From contig JAHIYT010000081.1 in the NCBI GenBank assembly GCA_018814945.1, positions 1 through 7,639 on the forward strand: 7,639 bases of DNA. The letters run 5' to 3'. The stretch comes from Patescibacteria group bacterium. GTDB taxonomy: Bacteria > Patescibacteriota > Gracilibacteria > UM-FILTER-43-11. Position numbers and translations under genes: made by a program. Below are positions 1 to 4,976 of the stretch, in pieces. The stretch's first letter is position 1. Each line of letters starts with the position of its first letter. The notes below the pieces were generated by a model, which did no database searches, had not been told where the DNA came from, and was given only the letters and a program-made list of their open reading frames with translations.

Positions 1-1469
1 ATGTTTCTATATTTTTTATCAGCTAACTCTTTGTATCTACGATTCATTTCCGCAACTGCCCATTTAAGTGATGAATGTGCCTTGTCCGGTTCTGTAATTA
101 CAGGAGTTAGTAGGTGCGGGATGCCGTTGTAAGTGGTAAGCTCCACACGTTTTGGATCAATCATAATGAATTTGAGGTCTTGTGGAGAATTTTGGTAAAG
201 AAGTGAAAGAAGAAATGCATTCATTCCAACAGATTTACCAGATCCGGTTGAACCAGCGATAAGTAAGTGTGGCATGGAAGTAAGATCATCGATAACAGGA
301 GCACCACTAACATCACGTCCAATAACTAATCTTAATTTGGATTTTGTACTTTCAAATTCTTCGCTTTCAATTAATTCCCGTAAGTGTACAACCATTCTTT
401 TTTCGTTTGGAACCTCAATTCCAACTAGAGATTTACCTGGAATCGGTGCCTCAATACGAATCGATTTTGCAGCTAGAGCTAGAGCTAAATCGTTTTTCAA
501 GGCCGTGATTTTATTCAACTTAATACCTTCGCTTGGCTGAAGTGTATATTGTAAAACAGTAGGACCAATGTTCACGTCTCTCATTCCAACTTCGATGTCG
601 AATTGAGCTAATTTTTCTTTAATTTTCTCTGCATTTTCCTTCAAAACTTTGTCACTTACGTATACTTCGGAACTTTGTGAACTGAGGAGGTCTAGTGGTG
701 GAAATTCCCAATCGCTATAATCGGTTTCGTCAATTCTTATCTGAGTGTCTCTTTTACTTACAGGTTCGGGCTTATTGATATTAAAAGATTCCGCTTGCCT
801 GCCGTTAGATATGGGCTTTTCTTCTCTTTTGTCGTTTAGTAGAGGTTTAACTATGTTTAATTCATCCTCACCTTTTTTAAGAAGTCCTGATCTTTTTGGA
901 ATATCAGTTTTTGTTCCAATCTTTATCTGGCGATTTGGAATAACCAGAGCGATTAGACTTCTAATTGAAATTTCGAATGTAATTAATATTGCTACTAATA
1001 GTACAACTATTAAAACCACCTTTGCGCCTGTATCAGAAATAAATATGCGCAAAAGAACTGATGCCAAGAAGCCAAAATATCCACCAAACTGTTCAACGTT
1101 GTCTAGCATTGCATCCATTGGTGTTCTCATGTGAATAAGGCCGAGACTTGAAAATAAGAGCAAAACTATTCCGAGATATCTAGTAGTATCCAGACGAATT
1201 CGACGTGAAACAAAAAGTGTTACCGCCAGTGCCAAAAATAGAACTGGGAGAACTAGTGTTCCAATTCCAAAAATTAGTCTGAGATATGTGTTGGCCCAAT
1301 TGCCTAAAATTCCTGCCTTTCCGCTAATAACTAAAAAGAATATAGCGGCTAAGCCTAAATAAATAACAGCTCCCACTTCACGTGCAATATGAGACTCTAA
1401 TTCAATTTTAAAATCCTTCTTCTTGAGTCTCCTTGCTCTTTTGGCCGGTGTTAACCTTCTTGCAACCAT
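1..1469 (-). CDS. ftsK: DNA translocase FtsK/SpoIIIE, N-terminal part (runs off window)
   Basis: The reading frame is open from the ATG at 1467-1469 to the left edge: 489 codons, no stop. FtsK-family proteins are membrane-anchored hexameric ATPases that pump double-stranded DNA through the closing septum during chromosome segregation. Residues 1-30 are very basic. Hydrophobic segments follow at about 34-50, 62-88, 98-113, 128-145 and 150-178, an FtsK-type membrane anchor of about four or five helices. A polar linker spans about 180-270. From about 272 comes the alpha/beta motor: GPTVLQYTL (302-310), Walker A GSTGSGKSVG (406-415) and the Walker B region FIMIDPKRVELTTYNGIPHL (434-453), both highly characteristic of FtsK. 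The rest of the motor and any gamma DNA-recognition domain lie outside the window. The linker is short compared with E. coli FtsK. No Shine-Dalgarno sequence precedes the start; the upstream bases are A-rich. The family is certain; the start is likely, because the basic N-terminus leads straight into the anchor. Confidence 0.97.
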   Translation of the reverse strand, partial: MVARRLTPAKRARRLKKKDFKIELESHIAREVGAVIYLGLAAIFFLVISGKAGILGNWANTYLRLIFGIGTLVLPVLFLALAVTLFVSRRIRLDTTRYLGIVLLLFSSLGLIHMRTPMDAMLDNVEQFGGYFGFLASVLLRIFISDTGAKVVLIVVLLVAILITFEISIRSLIALVIPNRQIKIGTKTDIPKRSGLLKKGEDELNIVKPLLNDKREEKPISNGRQAESFNINKPEPVSKRDTQIRIDETDYSDWEFPPLDLLSSQSSEVYVSDKVLKENAEKIKEKLAQFDIEVGMRDVNIGPTVLQYTLQPSEGIKLNKITALKNDLALALAAKSIRIEAPIPGKSLVGIEVPNEKRMVVHLRELIESEEFESTKSKLRLVIGRDVSGAPVIDDLTSMPHLLIAGSTGSGKSVGMNAFLLSLLYQNSPQDLKFIMIDPKRVELTTYNGIPHLLTPVITEPDKAHSSLKWAVAEMNRRYKELADKKYRN

Positions 1470-1494
1470 TTGTTTTTGTTTAAAGACTAAGGAT

Positions 1495-1523
1495 ATCTTA
1501 GCAAAGTCGAGCAATTTGCTCAA
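1495..1523 (-). promoter_or_regulatory. Candidate ftsK promoter
   Basis: On the minus strand, TTGAGC (1518-1523) and TAAGAT (1495-1500) are separated by 17 bp and lie 26 bp or more upstream of the ftsK ATG. The -10 matches five of six consensus bases and the -35 matches four of six. This would give a leader of about 20 nt. The assignment is inferred from consensus alone. Confidence 0.4.
1509..1521. repeat. 13-bp palindrome inside the candidate ftsK promoter
   Basis: GAGCAA (1509-1514) and TTGCTC (1516-1521) form a perfect 6-bp dyad around one central T. It covers part of the spacer and reaches into the -35 of the candidate ftsK promoter, about 20 bp upstream of the -35 of the divergent gene. 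The position would suit a repressor operator, but no regulator is visible in the window. Confidence 0.45.
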
Positions 1524-1536
1524 TATGCAATTAAAT

Positions 1537-1564
1537 TTGATATTTTTTTGCCATATTATATAAT
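1537..1564 (+). promoter_or_regulatory. Promoter for the 147-residue protein gene
   Basis: TTGATA (1537-1542) and a perfect TATAAT (1559-1564) are separated by 16 bp. A transcript would start near 1571, giving a leader of about 18 nt before the ATG at 1589. This is one of the better consensus matches in the window and points the right way for the gene. Confidence 0.6.
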
Positions 1565-1588
1565 GTAGCACTCTAACCCCTCATAAAG

Positions 1589-2032
1589 ATGCCTGAAATA
1601 GATCAAATTGGTCCCGAAGAAAGAAAAGAAGTGCAAGCTCCGGTACAGGAACTTGTTCGCTTATTTGAAGATAATGGGTATAAAGTTATTCCTGAGCAGA
1701 CTAAAAATGTCGCCAGAGCAGAGAATGAAATTATTTTGGTAAATAACAAAGGTCAACTTGCTACTATTTCTCCGTTTGATACAGGTGATATAGATTTAAT
1801 AATTGGTAAAACGTCCAGAGTAGATGGTTTTGGTCTTTTTGATGAATCGGAAAGTGAATCTAAAACACCTGAAGAAGTTATGGCTTTATCTGATAAATTT
1901 CATCTATCTGATAAATTTAGTGCTTTAAGTCGTGGAGCTGTTTTTTCTGTTGAGATGGGAAAAGGAGACAATTCACTAGTTGCCAGATTTAGAAAAGGGC
2001 TTAATAAAGTTATTGATGCTTTTTATGGCTAG
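1589..2032 (+). CDS. Uncharacterised acidic 147-residue protein
   Basis: I do not recognise this protein. It has no signal peptide or membrane segment and is probably cytosolic. Residues 8-30 look like an amphipathic helix (EERKEVQAPVQELVRLFEDN). Residues 31-83 alternate hydrophobic and polar residues like a small beta-rich domain (EIILVNNKGQLATI at 47-60, DIDLIIGKTSRVDGFGLF at 67-84). A Ser/Glu-rich linker follows (86-96), then a near-tandem duplication LSDKF-HLSDKF (100-110) and a basic C-terminal helix (about 129-145). The start is supported by a good promoter 25 bp upstream, although no Shine-Dalgarno sequence is present. The gene is divergent from ftsK, and its TAG stop overlaps that of the next gene. 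A coding role is supported by length, the promoter and its snug fit between neighbours. No function can be assigned. Confidence 0.8.
   Translation: MPEIDQIGPEERKEVQAPVQELVRLFEDNGYKVIPEQTKNVARAENEIILVNNKGQLATISPFDTGDIDLIIGKTSRVDGFGLFDESESESKTPEEVMALSDKFHLSDKFSALSRGAVFSVEMGKGDNSLVARFRKGLNKVIDAFYG
1887..1918 (+). repeat. Imperfect tandem duplication, 18-bp period
   Basis: TATCTGATAAATTT occurs at 1887-1900 and again at 1905-1918, an exact 14-bp match offset by 18 bp (six codons). It encodes the repeated LSDKF of the 147-residue protein. The period keeps the frame, consistent with a recent in-frame duplication in a linker-like part of the protein. Confidence 0.8.
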
Positions 2033-3189
2033 TAATCAAATTCGATTTCTTCCTCAAAAAGTGAACCTTTAATATTATATTCTTTTACTATTAATTTAAG
2101 TTTTTTGCCTTTTCGGGAATCTTTTTTATTGATTCTCATGTAGTCCTTCCACCAGTCGTAATAGACAAAATCACGCTCTCCATCTACTTCAAAAAGAATT
2201 GTTTGCCTGTCATATGAATCAATTTTGTCCCATTCGATTAAAAAGGAATAAGCTGACTCACTTGTTATCCTTAAATTTACATCTGTCTGAACTTCATCCA
2301 TGTCAGTTCTTCTGATTGAGCTGCTTGGAGTTGCTGTTTCTTCTTGGCTCCAATCCGAACTCATGTTGCCGGCTTCATCAACTGCGAGAACGTAGAAATA
2401 ATATAAGTCGCTATTATCAAGATCTGTTATTTCATAATTCGTACCATCTACCTCCGTTTTGTTTGGCATTTGGCTATATGAGTAGCTTTCTGGATTAACG
2501 CTATATGTGTGATAACTAATCACATAGTGATCAACGCCGACATTGTCTGTGGCTTCGTCCCAACTTAAAAATACTGAACCATCGGATGGTGTTGCCTGAA
2601 CACCTGTTACAGTTGTAGGCACACTGTTGTCCCCCTCCGCTTCTTCTACTCCTTTAGATTCTTGGATTAAATCTACATAAGAGAGCTGACATTCATATTC
2701 ATCATCAGGTAGATATAATCTATCTCCCTCTGCCAAATTTGACCTGTATTTGTAGTAATAAACCTCGTCATTTTGATAACCCCACATACCATTACAACGA
2801 GAGTTGTAATGAATTTCATATTGTTTGCCCGACTCGTCAGTTACAATTGCTGTCGTCTTGGATGTGTATACGTCATCTACATAAAATGTACCGGTAATAA
2901 TTTCGGCTTGGTCGATTTTACATTTTAAATAGGAGCTTAGTTTTAAGTAATCACTGCTTTCATCTAATTGGCTTCGTATACTGATAGTGGTTGTAGAGTT
3001 ATTTACCACTGAGTCACAATTTCCATTGTAGTGAATTAGCCATTTTTCATTACCATTTCTAAGAATTACCAGATTGTCTGTTAGTGGATCTGCTTTAAGA
3101 ACATCCACCCTTTCAGTCCATTCGTAATAAGCACTCGCGAGCGGAATAAATAATGCTAATCCGATTATGATTGATATGAATTTTTTCAT
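2029..3189 (-). CDS. Secreted protein with duplicated Cys-pair domain and fibronectin type III domain
   Basis: A 386-residue protein beginning with a clear Sec signal peptide: basic MKK, a hydrophobic core to about residue 17, and a signal peptidase I site ending ASA at 18-20. Two related N-terminal units follow (about 41-95 and 112-173). Each has an IHYN motif (52-55, 126-129) soon followed by Cys (58, 132), then a second Cys (90, 167) in a Tyr/Leu-rich strand; these are probably disulfide pairs. A fibronectin type III domain spans about 191-288 (FLSWDEATDNVGVDHYVISY at 207-226, then YYFYVLAVDEAGN). Residues 296-386 look like another beta-sandwich. There is no C-terminal membrane helix and no LPXTG sorting motif, so it is probably released or loosely bound. 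An adhesive or surface-interaction role is inferred from Fn3 alone. The start is 5 bp after the tilS stop without a Shine-Dalgarno sequence, implying an operon with tilS. Its TAG overlaps the convergent gene's stop. Confidence 0.88.
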   Translation of the reverse strand: MKKFISIIIGLALFIPLASAYYEWTERVDVLKADPLTDNLVILRNGNEKWLIHYNGNCDSVVNNSTTTISIRSQLDESSDYLKLSSYLKCKIDQAEIITGTFYVDDVYTSKTTAIVTDESGKQYEIHYNSRCNGMWGYQNDEVYYYKYRSNLAEGDRLYLPDDEYECQLSYVDLIQESKGVEEAEGDNSVPTTVTGVQATPSDGSVFLSWDEATDNVGVDHYVISYHTYSVNPESYSYSQMPNKTEVDGTNYEITDLDNSDLYYFYVLAVDEAGNMSSDWSQEETATPSSSIRRTDMDEVQTDVNLRITSESAYSFLIEWDKIDSYDRQTILFEVDGERDFVYYDWWKDYMRINKKDSRKGKKLKLIVKEYNIKGSLFEEEIEFDY

Positions 3190-3194
3190 AAGAG

Positions 3195-4418
3195 CTAAGT
3201 TGAAATAGTAATATCTTTTTTTAGATCGCCAGCTTTATTAGCAACCCTCATATCAGCTACAGCCATGATATCATCGTTTTCATCGACTATAATAGGAATT
3301 TCATGTCTTTTGCTTTTCGGAATTTTTTTATCAACAAAGAAATTTTGCACGCTTTTGGTCCCCTTCATACCCTTTGGCTGAAATTTATCACCCTCCTGCC
3401 ACTGGCGCACATAAAGAGGTTTGCCGTATTTGGATTTAATGGTGATTTTTCCCCATTTAATTCCCGTAAGAGTAATTTTAGATTTTGGAAGCGTTGGAGT
3501 TGTCATGCCTTCATGTACTAGTACGCTAGTGTGCTGTAATTGAAAAGTTTTACCTTTTACCTCAACTTTTTTACCGGAAGTACCAAATTTAACAAAATCA
3601 ATTAATCTATTTATTGTTTTTCCATAGAGGTCTTTTGCACCCAAAATTTGAATAAAAATCTCAGCCTTTACATGATCAGGAAGCCTGTTGAGCTCACCCC
3701 GCTCAAATGAATTGCCCACAAAATATTTATCGACCCATTTTTTAGCTTTATCTGAAACGTTCTTAAGTCTTGTATGGGCTGTCTCATTAATATCCTGAAC
3801 TTTTTCGTAGAGATTGGTATTTTCCTTTTTTAAATATGGAATTACTAAATGTCTCCAAAAATTACGATCATAACTTAAATCATTGTTGCTTTCATCGGTT
3901 CGATATTTGATGTCATTTTCCTTTGCATAAGAAAGTATTTCACTACGTTTAATGTCGAGCATTGGTCTGATAATTTTTTCTTTGTGATATTTAATTCCAA
4001 TTTGTCCTCGTAAGCCAGAACCACGTACCATGTGCATTAAAAAAGTTTCAACTTGATCATCTAAATGATGACCTGTTGCAATAACGTCTGCTTTATACTT
4101 TTTTCTGACCGATTCCAAAAAATCATATCGAATATTGCGTGCATTATTTTCAAGGTTTCCCTCTTTTGGAATGAAGCTTTTTTTAGTTACATAAGGAATG
4201 TTTAATTTTTTACCCAAATCTTTTACAAATTTCTCATCCCCGTCACTCGCTTCGCCCCGAAGGCTATGATTTAAGTGAGCGATAATGACTTCATATCCAA
4301 GTTTAATTAAAATATGCATAAGAACAGTACTGTCTGCCCCACCAGACATACCGACAACTACCTTTTTGAAAGGTGAAACCTTTTTAAGACTGGATTTAAT
4401 GGTTTTAGTTAAACTCAT
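3195..4418 (-). CDS. tilS: tRNA(Ile)-lysidine synthetase TilS
   Basis: TilS ligates lysine to C34 of the CAU-anticodon tRNA-Ile using ATP, changing its decoding from AUG to AUA and its charging from Met to Ile; it is essential in most bacteria. From the chosen start the protein has 407 residues, close to the 432 of the E. coli enzyme. The PP-loop SGGADST is at 25-31. The family motif GHHLDDQVETFLMHMVRGSG covers 116-135, and RPMLDIKRSEI follows at 151-161. The middle substrate-binding region and the C-terminal domain (about 334-407, with PLYVRQWQEGDKFQPKGMKG) are all present. I chose the ATG at 4416-4418 over the in-frame ATG at 4457, because the extra 13 residues would be encoded by the promoter and the PP-loop is already correctly placed. 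It is the first gene of a probable operon with the secreted Fn3 protein. Recognition is certain. Confidence 0.96.
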   Translation of the reverse strand: MSLTKTIKSSLKKVSPFKKVVVGMSGGADSTVLMHILIKLGYEVIIAHLNHSLRGEASDGDEKFVKDLGKKLNIPYVTKKSFIPKEGNLENNARNIRYDFLESVRKKYKADVIATGHHLDDQVETFLMHMVRGSGLRGQIGIKYHKEKIIRPMLDIKRSEILSYAKENDIKYRTDESNNDLSYDRNFWRHLVIPYLKKENTNLYEKVQDINETAHTRLKNVSDKAKKWVDKYFVGNSFERGELNRLPDHVKAEIFIQILGAKDLYGKTINRLIDFVKFGTSGKKVEVKGKTFQLQHTSVLVHEGMTTPTLPKSKITLTGIKWGKITIKSKYGKPLYVRQWQEGDKFQPKGMKGTKSVQNFFVDKKIPKSKRHEIPIIVDENDDIMAVADMRVANKAGDLKKDITIST

Positions 4419-4427
4419 GATGCAATT

Positions 4428-4456
4428 ATTATATAAAACTTTGCCAATATTGTACA
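4428..4456 (-). promoter_or_regulatory. tilS promoter, nearly leaderless
   Basis: A perfect TATAAT (minus strand, 4428-4433) lies 17 bp from TGTACA (4451-4456), which matches TTGACA at four positions. Only 9 bp separate the -10 from the tilS ATG, so transcription would start 0-3 nt before the start codon. That predicts a leaderless or nearly leaderless mRNA. It also explains the missing Shine-Dalgarno sequence and argues against the upstream ATG at 4457, which overlaps the -35. Confidence 0.6.
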
Positions 4457-4457
4457 T

Positions 4458-4483
4458 TAACCATTGTACAGTAATTCTGCTCC
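4458..4483 (+). repeat. Left terminal inverted repeat
   Basis: The perfect 16-bp core is 4458-4473, with imperfect continuation to 4483. It contains ATTGTACA (4463-4470). A second ATTGTACA lies just outside at 4449-4456, exactly 14 bp away, where it supplies the tilS -35. Confidence 0.85.
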
Positions 4484-4494
4484 AACAATCTAAT
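4465..4494 (+). promoter_or_regulatory. Candidate promoter reading into the element, plus strand
   Basis: TGTACA (4465-4470) and TCTAAT (4489-4494, five of six matches) are separated by 18 bp. Transcription would start near 4501 and, with the stem and T-run ending at 4866, make an RNA of about 366 nt. The -35 is part of the left inverted repeat and is the same hexamer as in the tilS promoter. The evidence is consensus matching only. Confidence 0.3.
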
Positions 4495-4547
4495 CACCCC
4501 TGCTCTCAACTTGCATAAATGTGTTTGGGTGAATTCTTTGTGCTTTT

Positions 4548-4597
4548 CCACCCGTTTTTGCCTTGATGCAAAAACCGGTGGAGCCGAAAAAAATCAA
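4548..4597 (+). other. Hairpin with loop pseudoknot
   Basis: CCACC-C-GTTTTTGC (4548-4561) pairs with GCAAAAAC-C-GGTGG (4568-4581): 13 of 14 positions pair around one C-C mismatch. The 6-nt loop CTTGAT (4562-4567) can pair with ATCAA (4593-4597), extending to ATCAAGG if neighbouring helices open. This is the geometry of an H-type pseudoknot. All pairs are Watson-Crick. Confidence 0.6.
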
Positions 4598-4784
4598 GGC
4601 CTTGCACCGAATACGCCACCCAACTTTATTCTCAGCGGTCCAAGGTTTCCCGCATCCTATCATCGCAATATTACCCCAAGATCCCAGCTTCATCGCTCGG
4701 CTGCTCCGGTGCTTGGCCAAAATAACAGAAACTCGGAAGCTAACAGCTTCACAAACCCATAATGCCGATAAAAGGCAAAGGGGT

Positions 4785-4866
4785 CTGGGGTACCTGCGGA
4801 CGTGTAGGAGATGGTTAAAAGGTAGATAGCTGGTATTTGTCTCGCAGAACCCCAGCAGTTTTTTTT
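4785..4866 (+). terminator. Long 3' stem followed by eight T (candidate terminator)
   Basis: CTGGGGT (4785-4791), CTGCG (4794-4798) and GAC (4799-4801) pair with GTC (4839-4841), CGCAG (4843-4847) and ACCCCAG (4849-4855), giving 15 base pairs with small internal loops. CAG and then T at 4859-4866 follow. The 37-nt apical part is much larger than in a usual intrinsic terminator, so the stem may be a domain of the RNA that also ends transcription on the plus strand. Confidence 0.5.
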
Positions 4867-4896
4867 ATCCGTTTTTTTGCTGCCAAAAAAATGGAT
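4867..4896. repeat. 12-bp A/T-run hairpin
   Basis: ATCCGTTTTTTT (4867-4878) pairs with AAAAAAATGGAT (4885-4896), counting one G-T wobble, around the loop GCTGCC. It directly follows the T8 tract, so it could extend termination or be part of a minus-strand RNA. The adjacent CCGTACGG (4899-4906) is a separate small palindrome. Confidence 0.6.
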
Positions 4897-4932
4897 GCCC
4901 GTACGGCGAGGACAGAGAAAATAATAGTTAGT

Positions 4933-4960
4933 ATTTTAGGACAGTAGCAATACTGTACAA
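4933..4960 (-). promoter_or_regulatory. Candidate promoter reading into the element, minus strand
   Basis: On the minus strand, TTGTAC (4955-4960) and TAAAAT (4933-4938, five of six matches) are separated by 16 bp. The -35 lies in the right inverted repeat, mirroring the candidate at the left end. Transcription would start near 4926 and run toward tilS. This is a weak consensus-only call; if real, the element could be transcribed on both strands. Confidence 0.2.
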
Positions 4961-4966
4961 TGGTTA
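4939..4966 (-). repeat. Right terminal inverted repeat
   Basis: TACTGTACAATGGTTA at 4951-4966 is the exact reverse complement of the left core. The inner extension GGACAG (4939-4944) pairs with left positions 4477-4483 around one bulge. Confidence 0.85.
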
Positions 4967-4976
4967 TTGGAGAGGG

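Larger units (their letters stand above)
4501..4866 (+). ncRNA. Candidate structured non-coding RNA, family not recognised
   Basis: No open frame here looks like a protein, but stable pairings are dense. Pairings visible on the plus strand are: hairpin 4548-4561 with 4568-4581; its loop with 4593-4597 (pseudoknot); GGCC-TT-GCACCG (4598-4609) with CGGTGC-TT-GGCC (4707-4718), ten pairs around a 2x2 internal loop; GCGG (4634-4637) with CCGC (4650-4653); GAAGCT (4736-4741) with AGCTTC (4745-4750); TGCC (4763-4766) with GGCA (4774-4777); and the 3' stem 4785-4855 before eight T. The plus strand is preferred because the T-run follows a stem and a plus-strand promoter candidate lies at the left end. 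The size fits RNase P RNA or tmRNA, but the conserved P4 strand of RNase P and the tRNA-like T-loop and CCA of tmRNA are absent from both strands. The true ends and the strand are uncertain. Confidence 0.5.
4458..4966. mobile_element. Inverted-repeat-bounded 509-bp element, possibly MITE-like
   Basis: TAACCATTGTACAGTA at 4458-4473 and its exact reverse complement at 4951-4966 bound this stretch. After a short unpaired gap, complementarity resumes (4477-4483 with 4939-4944, six pairs and one bulge), giving imperfect termini of about 26-28 bp. The outermost dinucleotide at both ends is TA, which would fit a TA target duplication of the IS630/Tc1/mariner type. No transposase is encoded, so this would be a non-autonomous element. 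The interior is visibly richer in G and C than tilS and purH and full of hairpins. It sits exactly between tilS and purH, ending 10 bp before the purH stop. The alternative is a large RNA closed by a long-range terminal helix. The boundaries are seen directly; mobility is inferred. Confidence 0.45.

Noticed and set aside
745..1134. 129-codon open frame on the plus strand opposite ftsK
   Set aside because: It lies antisense within the membrane-anchor coding region of ftsK and has no protein-like pattern. It is a shadow of the real gene.
4419..4457. In-frame upstream ATG extending TilS by 13 residues
   Set aside because: The extension would be encoded by the -10 and -35 of the tilS promoter, and the PP-loop is correctly placed from the ATG at 4418.
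4742..4762. A tmRNA-like tag frame (GCT AAC ... TAA)
   Set aside because: The encoded peptide ANSFTNP lacks the usual hydrophobic Ala-rich end of degradation tags, and no tRNA-like domain is present.
4490..4829. Overlapping short open frames on both strands inside the inverted-repeat element
   Set aside because: Their translations are Trp/Cys/Arg-rich with no domain-like pattern, they overlap each other on opposite strands, and the same bases form strong RNA helices. The frames are better explained as chance openings in an RNA or repeat element.
4897..4912. CCGTACGG resembling the 3' strand of group II intron domain V
   Set aside because: The matching 5' strand, the intron 5' GUGYG and any reverse transcriptase are absent.
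4501..4926. RNase P RNA, tmRNA, SRP RNA or 6S RNA identity for the structured region
   Set aside because: Only loose resemblances were seen, such as CGCAGAACCCCAGC near the 3' end, which recalls the RNase P P4 3' strand. The partner P4 5' strand (GAAAGTCC type), the tmRNA T-loop and CCA end, and the SRP GGAAGG/AGCAG core are missing on both strands.
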